Part shown: piece after piece, positions 23,770-34,761 of the stretch
Position numbering within the stretch: the first letter of the stretch is position 1
Layout of the letters: every line of letters starts with the position of its first letter
DNA from: Sarcomyxa edulis
Lineage: Eukaryota > Basidiomycota > Agaricomycetes > Agaricales > Mycenaceae
Direction: 5' to 3'
Assembly (NCBI GenBank): GCA_009761415.1
Contig: QUOL01000015.1
Coordinates: 372,001-436,000, forward strand
Length of the DNA: 64,000 bases
Position numbers and translations under genes: made by a program
The notes under the pieces: model-generated
What the model was told of the DNA's origin: nothing
What the model saw: only the letters and a program-made list of their open reading frames with translations
Databases searched by the model: none

Positions 23770-24509
23770 GTTGACTGAACCGATAGAAAGTCAAAAAATT
23801 GCAAGGAATTTCCTGCTAGCGGGATCTGGAGCCTCGACATACTATGAGGGTAGAGCACTTCAGGATGTGGTAGTGCTCACGACGATATGCTTTTGCTCGG
23901 GGCCTGGATATCTCACAATGTTGTCAGAGCGAAGCGTTGAACGGTCTCTCCCGAGCCCTACACTGGACGTTTAAAAAGAACGCTATGACAGTCGTGCCAT
24001 CGCAAGACAGGCGCTCGTAGAAATAGTATATTTGTTCCAGGCTGATCCCATCCAACGCTCAATCGCCGTGAGACGTTGTGGATACAAAGTTTGAACTTTA
24101 CCGCGCGGCCGCGGTCATGTCACTGCAAAGCTGCAACATCCCAATACTTGGGTCCTCCACTTAGACATAGAATCAAAATGGCTGTGAAAAGATAGTACAG
24201 CACCTGTAACGTGAGCTATACCTGGATGGAAGCAAAGCGGCAAACTTACAAAATTTACCCAGGCAGTTTGACGCTGATTCGTATCGACAGTGATGTGAAT
24301 ATCATGGGAGGTTCTCTAGGATTCTCTCTATGATTCTAGGGCAACTGTTTCGAAAACACTCGACCGACAGCGAAAAAGACGTACATATGCAATACATATG
24401 AGAGCAAGTACTTCGCAAGCAAGTCGCCTAGCAGCCAAATGAACTGGTGCGGTCTTTGAATTTCAGATCGCGTCAAAATCCCAAAAACCCTTCTTTTTCA
24501 CCAACCACC
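23770..24509. other. Divergent intergenic region
   Basis: This holds the promoters of the HeLo-pseudokinase gene (minus) and the Ser/Pro-rich gene (plus). No ORF of note and no RNA gene is seen. The last 20 bp before the plus ATG (ctttttcaccaaccacc) nearly match the same position of the second gene copy at 41232. Confidence 0.6.
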
Positions 24510-25272
24510 ATGGGCACTTATTCCGCTTTTTTCTCTTCGGGCCTCAGCGCTGCTCCCCGTAATGTACATTCTAACGACGACCTCAAGACCCCCACCCATT
24601 CACGCCCCCATTCACCAGTATCCGACGTTGCCATGTCTCGGAGTACCACTCCCACTCCCACTCCTGCTTTGAAAGCACCCCAACCACGTCTAAGAAGACG
24701 TCGCTCAAGTCTCACGCTCGAAGCCTCCGCATCGCCAATTCATAACATCAAATCGCCTGTACGCAACGCTGCTGCTGCAAATACGCTCCAACGACGCAGT
24801 CGAAGCGGTAGTCTTGTGATGGTGGCCGCGGACGTGCTCATTGGCACAGGTGCCAATGAGCAGAACAGCTTGACCGATCGTATGGGAAGATTGCGCAGCG
24901 GTAGTGTTGGCACCGTTTTGCGGTATGTTGCCTTGACTTCATTAGCTCAACGAAGATCATGTGCTGACTCTCACGTTGTACAGCCAACGCAAACATACTC
25001 GTCGAAACGTTTCTTCTCTCGCCATTCCAGCAGCCGCCCCTCCCCCTACGACTCCACTTCCCTCTATTCCGCGTGTGCCATCTATATCCATCACCCGCCA
25101 ACCTCTCGCAGCCTACAACTCGGACGCTCAGACTCTATCTTCGGACAGCAAACACCTCTCCGCTTCACCTCAAAGCCCCAGTCTTCCCGACAGTGACACG
25201 GAAGGAGAAGGAAAGAAGATAGGTCGACCAAGATCATACTCAATCGAGAATGGGTATGCTATCGATGAGTGA
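24510..25272 (+). CDS. Ser/Pro/Arg-rich disordered protein, paralog copy 1
   Basis: Two exons, 24510-24922 and 24984-25272, encode about 233 residues. The sequence is low in hydrophobic residues and rich in Ser, Thr, Pro and Arg. It has a TPTHSRPHSPVSD phospho-site-like region, an RLRRRRSSLTLEAS basophilic-kinase-type motif, an ASPIHNIKSP element, and a conserved C-terminus RPRSYSIENGYAIDE. No domain is recognised. A clear paralog lies at 40386-41232 on the minus strand with the same intron position. The shared motifs show selection on short linear elements, suggesting a regulatory or scaffold role such as a 14-3-3 or kinase client. That role is inference. Confidence 0.82.
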
Positions 25273-25695
25273 ATGAGGGGGGATGCGGCTCCTGCACGCT
25301 TGAAGCGTGGGCCCTGGTGGTCATCTCAGTTGACTTGCAGTCAATCTTTCCCGTTTTTCTTTGCTCTCATCTTTGCTTTCGAACACTCGCATCTATCATG
25401 GTTTATCGCGCTTTCATGTCTCATTGCTGTCCTCTTATCGTATGTTCAGCCTAATCCTTTACCTACCTATCTAGATCTCACATATTATTCCTACGGGCAA
25501 AGATGCAGGTTCATTCTTCACCCTATACTATCCTTTTATAATTTTATCATACAGCCTATACACGAAGTAATGTCTAGCGCTCAACTCGACGCGTCCTGCA
25601 CATCTTACTCATGTGATGGTAATCACTCTATTTATAACCGTGATATTCATATTCTTGGCAAGATTCGGAGTCATATTGATAGTATTTCACAAGAT

Positions 25696-25797
25696 GCTAT
25701 CATTATAAAGAGCGTGGTTGAAGGAAGAACTGACTCACTCGCAGCTGCTATCATTATAAAGAGCGTGGTTAAAGGAAGGACTGACTCACTCCCACAG
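25696..25797 (+). promoter_or_regulatory. Tandem 51-bp promoter repeat with TATA and TGACTCA sites
   Basis: Two copies of a 51-bp unit start at 25696 and 25747. Each has TATAAAG (25704-25710 and 25755-25761) and TGACTCA (25731-25737 and 25782-25788), the Gcn4/AP-1-type bZIP core. The second TATA lies 55 bp upstream of the aminotransferase ATG at 25810, a normal core-promoter distance. The first TGACTCA then lies 18 bp upstream of that TATA. Confidence 0.7.
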
Positions 25798-25809
25798 TTG
25801 CAGACCATC

Positions 25810-27715
25810 ATGTACACTGACATGAACCCAGCAGAACTATTCAAGAAACCGCCTCCAGAGTTCGGTCATTCTGCCTTGCAGCTCTTTGGTTTCGACCCAG
25901 AGTATGTCAACTTGAACCATGGTGAGTCTCGTTCATGTAATATCGACTAATTTCCTCTAACGACTGATTATCATTCGCGTATGTAGGCTCGTACGGTTCT
26001 TTACCCAACCCGGTCCTTCACGCATGCAACACTTTATCTGCTCGAATCGAAGCAAACCCTGATCTTTTCATGCGGATGCACTGCGTTGGACTCCTCGGAG
26101 ACACTCGCGAACGACTCGCTCAATTCATCGGAGCGGAAGATAAGGATGAATGCGTTCTCGTTCCTAACGCATCGAGCGGACTCAACACGGTTCTTAAGAA
26201 CATTGAGTGGGAGAAACAGGATACTATTGTCGTCTGTGGGTAATCTCACCTCCTCCGAAATATCCCTATGCTGACCATGTATATCTTCGTACACAGTGAA
26301 CACGACATACGGATCAATCCAAAAGACAGCTCACTACATTTCCGACCTTCCACCACACCCGTCCATTTCAGCATTCACAATCGAGTTCCCGACCACGCAC
26401 GCTGATATACTCGAACGCTTCGAGGCCCATATAGGTTCCCTCGTAGACACATCACCATCAATAGACGGTCAAAGTGTCAAGTCAGACAGGAAGATAGTAG
26501 CCATCATCGATAGCATCATCTCTAACCCTGGTATCCTCCTCCCCTGGAAGGAAATGGTTGGCATCTGTAAGAAATACGGGGTATGGACCGTTATAGATGC
26601 TGCGCACTCTGTTGGACAAGAACCTGGACTCAACTTGCGTGAGACGAAGCCCGACTTTTGGGTATCGGTAAGTGTTCCTCCCTTCTCTTTCGATCGCAGC
26701 TCGCGACGGTAAGTCAGAACTTGACTCAACTCTTGGGACCGTCTTTTAGAACTGCCACAAATGGCTATACGCAAAACGCGGGTGCGCCGTATTGTATGTT
26801 CCGAAGCGGTGAGTTATCGTCTCGGAGATTCCAAAAAATGTGTAACGCCACACGCTCTGATTTCACATTCTCCCTTGCATAGAAATCAACACATCATCAA
26901 GTCGACTTTTCCTACTCCACCCGTTTACGTATCGCCTTCTACTGGGCTCCCGTCTCCCTTCGTTGAGCAGTTCGATTGTAAGGCCTAATCTACATCTGAT
27001 CTAAATGGGACGCTGACATGCATCGATCGTTCATAGGGAATGGGACCATTGATTTTGCTCCTTATCTCAGCGTAAATACAGGTTAGTCATCCAGCTTCTG
27101 AACAAAACAACATCCCTTAATTACTGACGGTGTCTCTTCCGTCTACACCGTGACATAGCCCTCGATTTTAGATCTTGGCTCGGTGGCGAGGAAAAATTAA
27201 ACGACTATTGTCACTCCCTTGCTTTGAAAGGCGGGAAACGACTCTCAGAGATTCTGGGTACGCCATTGATGGATCCAGAAGGGACTATGAGTCTTAGTAT
27301 GGTACGTCGCCCAACGTTCAATGTAGTACTAGTACTCAACCCCTCATAACATAACAGGTGAACGTCGAACTCCCTCTCCCAGCGAATCAAAACTTCACGC
27401 CCAACGCGATATCGCCCAAGTCTGGATTGTCAATTGACATGACTTTCAGGACTAAGCTACTACTTGAGCACCGTATGTATTCAGCACATTTCTACCATAA
27501 CGGGAGGTGGTGGACTAGATGTAGCGCTCAGATTTTCAATGAGGTGAGCAACTCGCATTTCTTCTTTTGTTTTTTTTTTCGGAGAGGATCTTGCGATACT
27601 AATGTCATATCTTTCATTTTTATAGTTGGAGGATTTTGAGAAATTGGGAAAGGCCTTTTTCACCGTTTGTCGGGAAATCGTGGAAGACCTCGAGCCGAAC
27701 TTCGTTTCTGCTTGA
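25810..27715 (+). CDS. PLP-dependent class V aminotransferase (isopenicillin-N-epimerase/hercynylcysteine-lyase-like)
   Basis: This is a fold-type I PLP enzyme. It starts MYTDMNPAELFKK, then FGHSALQLFGFDPEYVNLNH joins after an intron to GSYGSLPNPV, the family's N-terminal substrate loop. Later motifs are VPNASSGLNTVL, VIDAAHSVGQ (the PLP-ring Asp and His) and NCHKWLYAKRG, where the Lys forms the Schiff base. The end is NFVSA with TGA at 27713-27715. It has at least seven introns. Related fungal proteins are annotated as isopenicillin N epimerase-like or as the ergothioneine enzyme Egt2. No EGT1 gene is in the window, so the substrate is uncertain. The frame is open upstream to 25273, but the family alignment favours ATG 25810. 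The TGACTCA-bearing promoter would fit amino-acid-responsive control, which is inference. Confidence 0.87.
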
Positions 27716-28011
27716 GGGGGGAAATTCTTTCTATTGCCAGTGATACCCTCGGACCGAGAAGAAACGGATGGCAAGCCGTGGAAACATGACAGAAACGAAA
27801 TGGAATGAAAATGCAGAGGAGATATGTAGATGCACGATAACATTGTAAACAACAACTTGGAACAACGAAGACCTAACGCCATCCACCCACCCTCCCTCCA
27901 CAGCAACAGTATACAGCATGCATGACAACGCGCAACGTGCACCATACTGACAACACGTTTTCGATGAGCATGCAGGAATACACACACGGAAAAGTGAATG
28001 CCCTATACTTA

Positions 28012-30076
28012 TTAGAAAGGGAATCCTCCATGCGAATGGCCTCCTCCACCGAACGAGCTGAACCCATCACCCCCGCGACCGCCACCGCCGTGGAACTGAG
28101 AAAACAGCTCAGCTAGGTCCATCTGACTCATTCCGCCCATCCCTCCTCCAGCCATCCCGTCTGACATCCCATCCTCATCTTCTCCCATATCGTAGCGTTC
28201 GCGCCGTTGCGGGTCCGATAGAACTGCGTTGGCTTCTACTACTATCTTGAATTTCTCCTCGTCGCCACCCTATCACGAATGGATTAGTAACTCCCTCAGG
28301 ATTCAAAAGACATAAAAAGCTTACCTTGTCGGGATGATGCTTCAGACTCTCTCGTCGATACGCTTTCTTGATTTCCAGCTCGGTACAATCTCGTGGTACA
28401 CCTGTACATCGCATTAGCACTTCACAGTCAGCGAAGTCAAGGAAAGAATGATGTACCAAGAATTTTGTAGTAATCTTTCGTCTTGCTCCGTTTCAGTGCA
28501 GCTTCAGCCTTCTTGAGCTCTGTTCTCAGAGCTCTGACGTCAGATTCACCGCCCTCAATTCCAGCTTGCTGGATAGCGGATTTGAAATCCATGACGGCGC
28601 CGTCGTATTTCTCAAGATGGAGGTTGATACGGGCGCGTGTGCGGAGTGCCTTGAAGGATGTGGGGATCAGGGCTAGGGAAGCATCTGTATCGGCTAACGC
28701 TTCCTCGTGTCTGTCGAGCTGTCAGGGTATGGAGGTTAGGATCCAAGAAAGTAGTATGTTGACTCGCGCTTACCTTGAGTAGGGTGGTCGCACGATTGGA
28801 CAGCAGAGTCGCACGGATCTGTCCACCTTTACCTTCCTCCTCTAGTTCACCCACACGCTGATACATACATTGTCAACATCATTCAACTAATGGTGTGATA
28901 ACAAGCAATGCTTACCTCGAGCGCCTCTGTATACTTCTCCGTAGCTTCGGCTAATCGTCCAGATTTGAAAGCATTGTTTCCTTCTTCTTTCAGCCGTTCG
29001 ACATCCTTGACGCGCTTTCGCAGTTGTTGGGCAGGTTCGTGACCGGGATCGAGCCGAAGTGCCGATTGTGCGTGTTGCAAGGCTTGTGGTAGTTTTCCGC
29101 TGAGGAATAGAACGAGACCTCTGAGAGCGAGGACGTCGGGTGAATTTGGCTGTAACCGAAGAGCATCACTATTCGAGAGGTGGGGGTTGGGGTTGATTTA
29201 GTATTCTCTCTCTCGCCGGTGTTAAAGCTTACTTTGCTGCGGTATTGGCTGCATCCCAGTTGTTTCTTGCTAATTCGAGCTCGACCCTCCATAGCCGCCA
29301 TTCGGTGGGTATATCTCCACCCTCACCTTCGATCCTCTGCAAACATTTGTCTAAAGACAGTCTTGCCATCCCCCAATCTTTCCTCCCTTTAGCGCTTTCA
29401 AAGTTCCGTAGGTGATTTTCCAGCTCAACAATTTGATCTCGAAGTTGAATACCTGTTGCATTGGTTGGTTCGAGGGTGAGGGCCGCATTGAGAGTGGAGT
29501 GGGCTGGTGTCGGAGATCCAAGAGCTAATTGGCACCGAGCTAGGCGAAGGAGAGTTTTTGCAGAGGGTGCGGCTGCTTGGAGAGTTGCTGCTTGTTGGCA
29601 ATCTGCCAAAGCAGGTCGGAAGCGTTTCAAAGCAATATAAGATGCGGCACGGTTAGTAAGATATGTCGGTTCAGTTGATTTGAGGTCTGGAAGGATATGG
29701 ACATTGAGATGGTAGGAACAAAGGAAAATAGATGATAGCGACATACCGATGGCTTTGGAGTACAGATCGATTGCCTCTGTGTATTTCTTTGCTCTGAATG
29801 CAGCATTCCCTTCCTCTTTGAATTTATCTGCTCGAACGGCAAGATCTTCCTCGGGTTGGGGTGCACTCTCAGGCGACGGGACCTGGGTACCTGAAGTAGA
29901 TGGCGTGTTAAACGAAGTGGGAGAGGATGGCTCCTCGTTCCTATAAATGCAAGAAGGATGTCAGTATATATATCTTTGGAGTGTGTTATATTGTTCACTG
30001 ACCCTGCTCCGGTACCATTGGGTGTTGAGGTACCTGTGGATTTCTTCTTTGCTGATTTCGACTTTTTATTGGCCAT
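28012..30076 (-). CDS. DNAJC7/TPR2-like co-chaperone (TPR repeats plus J domain)
   Basis: This is a cytosolic Hsp70/Hsp90 co-chaperone. From ATG 30076 a Lys/Ser-rich start (MANKKSKSAKKKSTG) is followed by TPR motifs in two blocks (FKEEGNAAFRAKKYTEAIDL; LKEEGNNAFKSGRLAEATEK). A C-terminal J domain follows (DYYKILGV, then ESLKHHPDKGGDEEKF with the HPD motif, then YDMGEDEDG). A Gly/Met-rich tail ends GGFPF with TAA at 28012-28014. The domain order is that of human DNAJC7, whose TPRs bind the EEVD tails of Hsp70 and Hsp90. Short introns occur near 28320, 28750, 28900 and 29200. The gene is divergent from the Cdc4-like gene, with a 0.56 kb shared promoter region. Confidence 0.93.
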
Positions 30077-30637
30077 TTTCTATAGAGCAGAAAGTGGTTC
30101 AAGTGGCTCAAATACACCCAGAATCCGAGTAGAGTCGAATTGGTTTCTGAAAGAAGATTTATAAATTCGAAAGAGACTCGGCGTAAATGGTCTTGTGCCA
30201 TTCGGTGAGAGCCGGTCGGAGTGTCGGAGCCAAGACCAGTCTGCGTGCAGATTCAACATCCGCTCTCACTCCGCCCTCTCATAAGGGAAAGCTCTAGGAT
30301 CTTAAGACTAAACCAGAGTCTGGAAGCCTTGCTCCGTCCTGCTCTCCTCCGGGCCTCCTCCTGCTTCCGACCAACTCAGAGCTCCCAAAGGCTATCCTTC
30401 TCGTACCCTCACTCAGACTGAGCCATCTCGAGGCCTGAACACCTGGAAATATATCTAGAATTTCTCATCTTGATACCCCACTCTACGCCCATCCACCGCT
30501 CACTGCGCTGGTGCTTCGAGTTTACGCAAGAATCACTGCAAGGACTACCAGGACTACCAGCACCCTGCTGGGATATATCACCTGAACTTGGACATTTACC
30601 CAGGAATTGGCCAACTAGGCTACTAGTCATCAACAAC
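30077..30637. other. Divergent promoter region
   Basis: This separates the DNAJC7-like (minus) and Cdc4-like (plus) starts. The frame upstream of ATG 30638 stays open to 30470 without another ATG, so it is treated as 5' UTR. Nothing else was identified. Confidence 0.6.
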
Positions 30638-33170
30638 ATGAGTACTAACCACTTTGACGGTCACCCTATCGCCCTCGATGCTAATGGCCAACTCGTCGAC
30701 CCATCTTCCGACCATTGCAATTCGAATTCAAAGTCTTCGCCTACCCTTTACATGCCTATTGCATCACCGCCAACACCCGCACCATCACCAGGCCCATCTC
30801 GTCCTATTCTACACATCAACTCATTCAATCCGTCGTACTCTCAAGCTTCACCCTACGATCCTGCCCATCTCTCCCGACTCGAGTTCAGAAGCCTCGCACC
30901 TCTAAGTCCATCCATACGCCGGCAATATCTTGCTGCCATCCTAGCTGACTGTACCCCCTCGGAACTACTCTTCGTGTCTACCACGATTGCCCCTCTTCTC
31001 AAACGAGATTTTCTGAGGGAACTACCCCCAGAAATCGCTCTGCACATCCTCAGCTTCCTCGACGAACCGAAACCACTAGCCAGAGCAAGCCAAGTCAGTC
31101 GACATTGGTATAAACTACTAGGCGACGAATGGATGTGGAAGCGGATGTGTGAACTCTTCTATTACGATTGGAAAGACGAAGTGGCCGAGAGTAAATCACG
31201 GAATGCTCGGGAAGAAGAAGAAGAAGGCGACGACGATGAGCCATTGGAGGAAATGGAACCGTTTGCGATTCTGCCAATGGACCCTGCTTTGGAATGGTTG
31301 ACCGCTCGTAAACGTGCTGCTCGCAAAGATCACAAAGATAAATCCGTCGCAACCGGATCGCTTCGAAATACCCCTCGACCGCTCGTTGATCTCGGTTTCT
31401 CGTATCGAAGACACTTCAAACTCTCTTATTCCACGAGTAAGCTGTCATCCTGAAGTTCTGTTGCTGACATTATCTAATCTTGTAACTTGCTTAACAGTGA
31501 TGAATTGGCGACACGGCGGTCATCTATTGCGCTCGCATCGAGTCCCTGTTGTCACCCCAGATAGCGGTGTGATCACCTCTGTAGCGCTCGATGCAGACTG
31601 GGTCGTCGTTGGTCTCGCGAATTGCAAAATCCACGTCTTCAGTGCGAAGACCGGGGTATTAAGTCGGACTCTAGTCGGCCATGAGTCAGGAGTCTGGGCT
31701 GTCAACCTCGTAAGTCGGGGTGGGCATTGGGGTGGAGGACAGAGAGAAGCGGAAGCCTCAGGATCTACGAGAGCGTCACCACCTACACCGGGGACAGGGG
31801 CAGGGGCAGGATCATGGAGTCGAGGGAGTCGAAGAAGGAGAAACGATGATGGTATACATTCCATGATGGCGGGAATGTCGGTTCAAGATGGGATTCGGGG
31901 TGATGGTGCGGGTGGTAATCTTGATCATCTCGTGACGCCTCAATTGCGCACTGCGTTGGGCCTTGATGCAGTATACAACGCGTTCTCTGGGACGGGGGCA
32001 GCTCGTGAGACGCAGAAGCCTGCTGATTCCGAGTTCTGGAAATCGACATCTGAGGGTGGCAGATGGGAACGAGCTCCAGGTGAAGAGCATAATCATCCAG
32101 ATCCTGGTAAGCCAAGCGATGTGTGCTGTGCGACAGAAGGATGGGGCCAGCCGAATGCGTTGGTTGTTAGTGGAGGATGCGACAAGGTGTTGCGTGTCTG
32201 GGATGTCAAATCTGGGTAAATCTACTAAGTTTGATTGCATAACTCGCCCTGTTAATCTCCTTTCACTCAGGTACTGTATATACGTCCTCCCTGGGCATAC
32301 ATCAACTATACGATGCATCAAAGTGCTGCACAACCGGCCAATAGCTGTGACAGGGTCTCGAGACTCAACGTTGCGTGTCTGGGATGTCCAACGTGGCCGG
32401 ATGTTGCGAGTACTACAAGGTCATACTCACAGCGTCAGATGTCTGGATGTCTGTGGCAACAAGGTAGTGAGTGGGAGTTATGATACAACCTGCCGTGTAG
32501 GATTTTATCCTATCTTCATTGTGGATAGTGGTTTGACGATGTATTCCTTTTGATAGTTATGGGACATCGATACGGGGGAGTGCTTGCACGTTCTTCGTGG
32601 ACATTTCCACCAGATCTATTCTGTCGCATTCGACGGTGTTCGGATCGCGTCTGGAGGCCTGGATACGACTGTGCGTGTATGGGACGCTCTTACCGGGTAA
32701 GTCTTTCAAATCACAAAAACGAAAATCCGCATTGGATGTTTTTTTCTCCCTCCCTCTCTTTCTTATTATTGGTCTCACCACTTCACCTCAGGCACTGTCT
32801 CGCACTTCTTCAAGGCCACACCGCCCTAGTTTGCCAACTCCAGCTGTCACCAACGATCTTAGCCACAGGTGGCTCGGATGGTCGTGTCATCACTTTCTCA
32901 TTATCCACATTCTCAGTCCTTCACCGAATTGCCGCGCATGACTCCTCCGTCACTTCTCTCCAGTTCGATAAACACTTCCTCGTCACTGGCGGGAACGACG
33001 GGCGTGTAAGGTTATTTGAGACGAGCACGGGAAACTATGTAAGAGAGCTTAGTGAGGCGAGTGAGAGTGTGTGGAAGGTCGCGTATCGGAAGGATACTTG
33101 TGCGGTGATGTGCAAACGAGCGGGGAAGACTGTTATGGAGATATGGAGCTTCAAGCCGACGGATGTTTGA
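30638..33170 (+). CDS. Cdc4/FBXW7-like F-box WD40 protein
   Basis: This is the probable substrate receptor of an SCF ubiquitin ligase. ATG 30638 ([13 protein letters not shown]) is preceded by an in-frame open region without ATG. A Pro/Ser-rich N-terminus leads to an F-box at residues about 127-170 ([20 protein letters not shown], then SRHWYKLL). Seven or eight WD40 blades follow ([89 protein letters not shown]). A Gly/Ser/Arg-rich insert (about 31720-32130) interrupts the first blades. Introns near 31440, 32217, 32500 and 32700 join blades in frame. The protein ends SFKPTDV with TGA at 33168-33170. By family it would recognise phosphodegrons of cell-cycle regulators; its own targets are unknown. 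Confidence 0.9.
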
Positions 33171-34632
33171 GTTAGTGAGCGGGTGTGTGTTTTTTCTTCA
33201 TGAATCATGACTATAGTAATAGTAATTATGGGTAACTACATCATTGTTGTAATAATCTGTCTATCTGCAGCTGGCACTATTGCTTGATCATAATGGGAAC
33301 CCGGAGTCCTCTATACAGGAAATCGTTGAACCTCGTCCTGAGCTCAAAGTGGCCACACTGCGACAGTTCACTCTTTCTGACCCGCAACCACCATGTGTGC
33401 TATTATCGCTACTTCATCGACGGAAAATATCAGGTTCAGGAGGTCTTACCTCGCTCGGCTTTGCGCGTGAGTAGTACCGTACGATTCTGCGCTACTATGA
33501 ACTGGGAATGCCACGCCACCCGTCACTTTCCCTTGCCGGCGTTTGCCGAGTTTTTTCTCCATAATGATCGACGTTCGACTTGCGCTGGGCTACCTGAGCT
33601 TGGTCGTCCATCTCCCCTTCTATACGACATGCTTGCACCTAGATGCTATAGCACCATCGAGGAGCCGGCCATCCTCTGACCCTGCGACCCCCAGGTTCAA
33701 ATTCGGGATTACAAAATCTTGTTTTGCACAACTGTGATCTCTGGACGTTGCACCACGTAACTTATTCGCAGCAGGAACTACTCGCAGATAGCGCTCGTGG
33801 AATATTTGGTGTGCTATTTTGTGTGATTACTTCACACAGAAATTTTGAAGTGCTGACGGGTCTCCCTCCCGGGAGCTGTAGTCTACTAGCCAGTCGGAAC
33901 ACGACTATCACCCGGGAGACCTCTGGCGTTTTTGCATGGGGATTCTCGTCTGGCTACTTGTCTGCTCTCCTTGTGTGTTGACCTTCCCTTCGCGTGTCCT
34001 TGCTTTACTTCAGAGAACCGCGCGTTTGTTTACCTTTCCCTCCGTTGCCATCGGTTACTCGCGGTCACTCTGCCCTTCTATATACCGACAGCTTGACGAG
34101 AAGTCTGGGTAGCCAGAGTATCACTCGACATCAATTTCCGATGACGACATAAACTATCGGAAACACCGTAAGACATATCACGGTACGCCTTTCGTTTGAA
34201 TATTCCCTGTTTGCGCAGGACTCTTCCATGCCTGATTGGTCGGGCATCTGACGGGAGCATGCATACAGCTGCCTCATCAATATGCACCCACTGTATATAT
34301 ATCTTGACGAACGCTGCTATCGATGTTGATTTCTTTCACCCATGTTTGGTGCTGGTGTGACTGGAAAGACCCTTGTGCGACTGAGACTATGCTTTTCAGC
34401 TCATTTGTATGTTGGGTACGGGCATTATGTGGCTTTTCTTGATTATCAGTATCGTCGCCGGTAAAACGTGAGGCCAGGGAGGTTCCTCATTCGTGAGTAG
34501 CTCCTTAAAAATCCGCTTGCCCTTATTGACTTAGCGTCTAATAAATCCCTAAGGATCCTGGGTCCCGTGATAATTACAGACCCGTACATCCTCGACGACC
34601 CCAAAATCACAATATAGGATCTTTGGTTATAA
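33171..34632. other. Gene-poor 1.5 kb region
   Basis: Several unlinked short frames on both strands (for example 33284-33679) show no domain, no conserved-looking segment and no consistent splice structure. I see no transposon ends or RNA gene. It opens the unusual 33-40 kb island. Confidence 0.5.
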
Positions 34633-34720
34633 CGTCGCGTCAACGTGACGCGACGCCCGTAACATGTGACGTGACCGCTCGTCCAACATCACTTCTTCCC
34701 ACGCTTCGGAAGTATAAATA
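34633..34720 (+). promoter_or_regulatory. Promoter with 10-bp-arm palindrome and TATA box
   Basis: cgtcgcgtca / acg / tgacgcgacg at 34633-34655 is a perfect inverted repeat with a 3-nt centre, containing ACGCGAC cores like an MCB-type element. A bZIP-like TGACGTGA follows near 34667. TATAAATA at 34713-34720 lies 42 bp before the ATG at 34762, which sits in a strong context (caccATGG). This looks like a compact promoter of the membrane-protein gene. Confidence 0.6.
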
Positions 34721-34761
34721 TCACGGACGCCTCAAATCCTCTCTCTCAATTGTCCACCACC

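Noticed and set aside
25273..25809. N-terminal extension of the aminotransferase from the open frame upstream of ATG 25810
   Set aside because: It includes the 51-bp promoter-like repeat and the 3' flank of the previous gene, and the family normally starts near MNPAELFKKPPPEFG.
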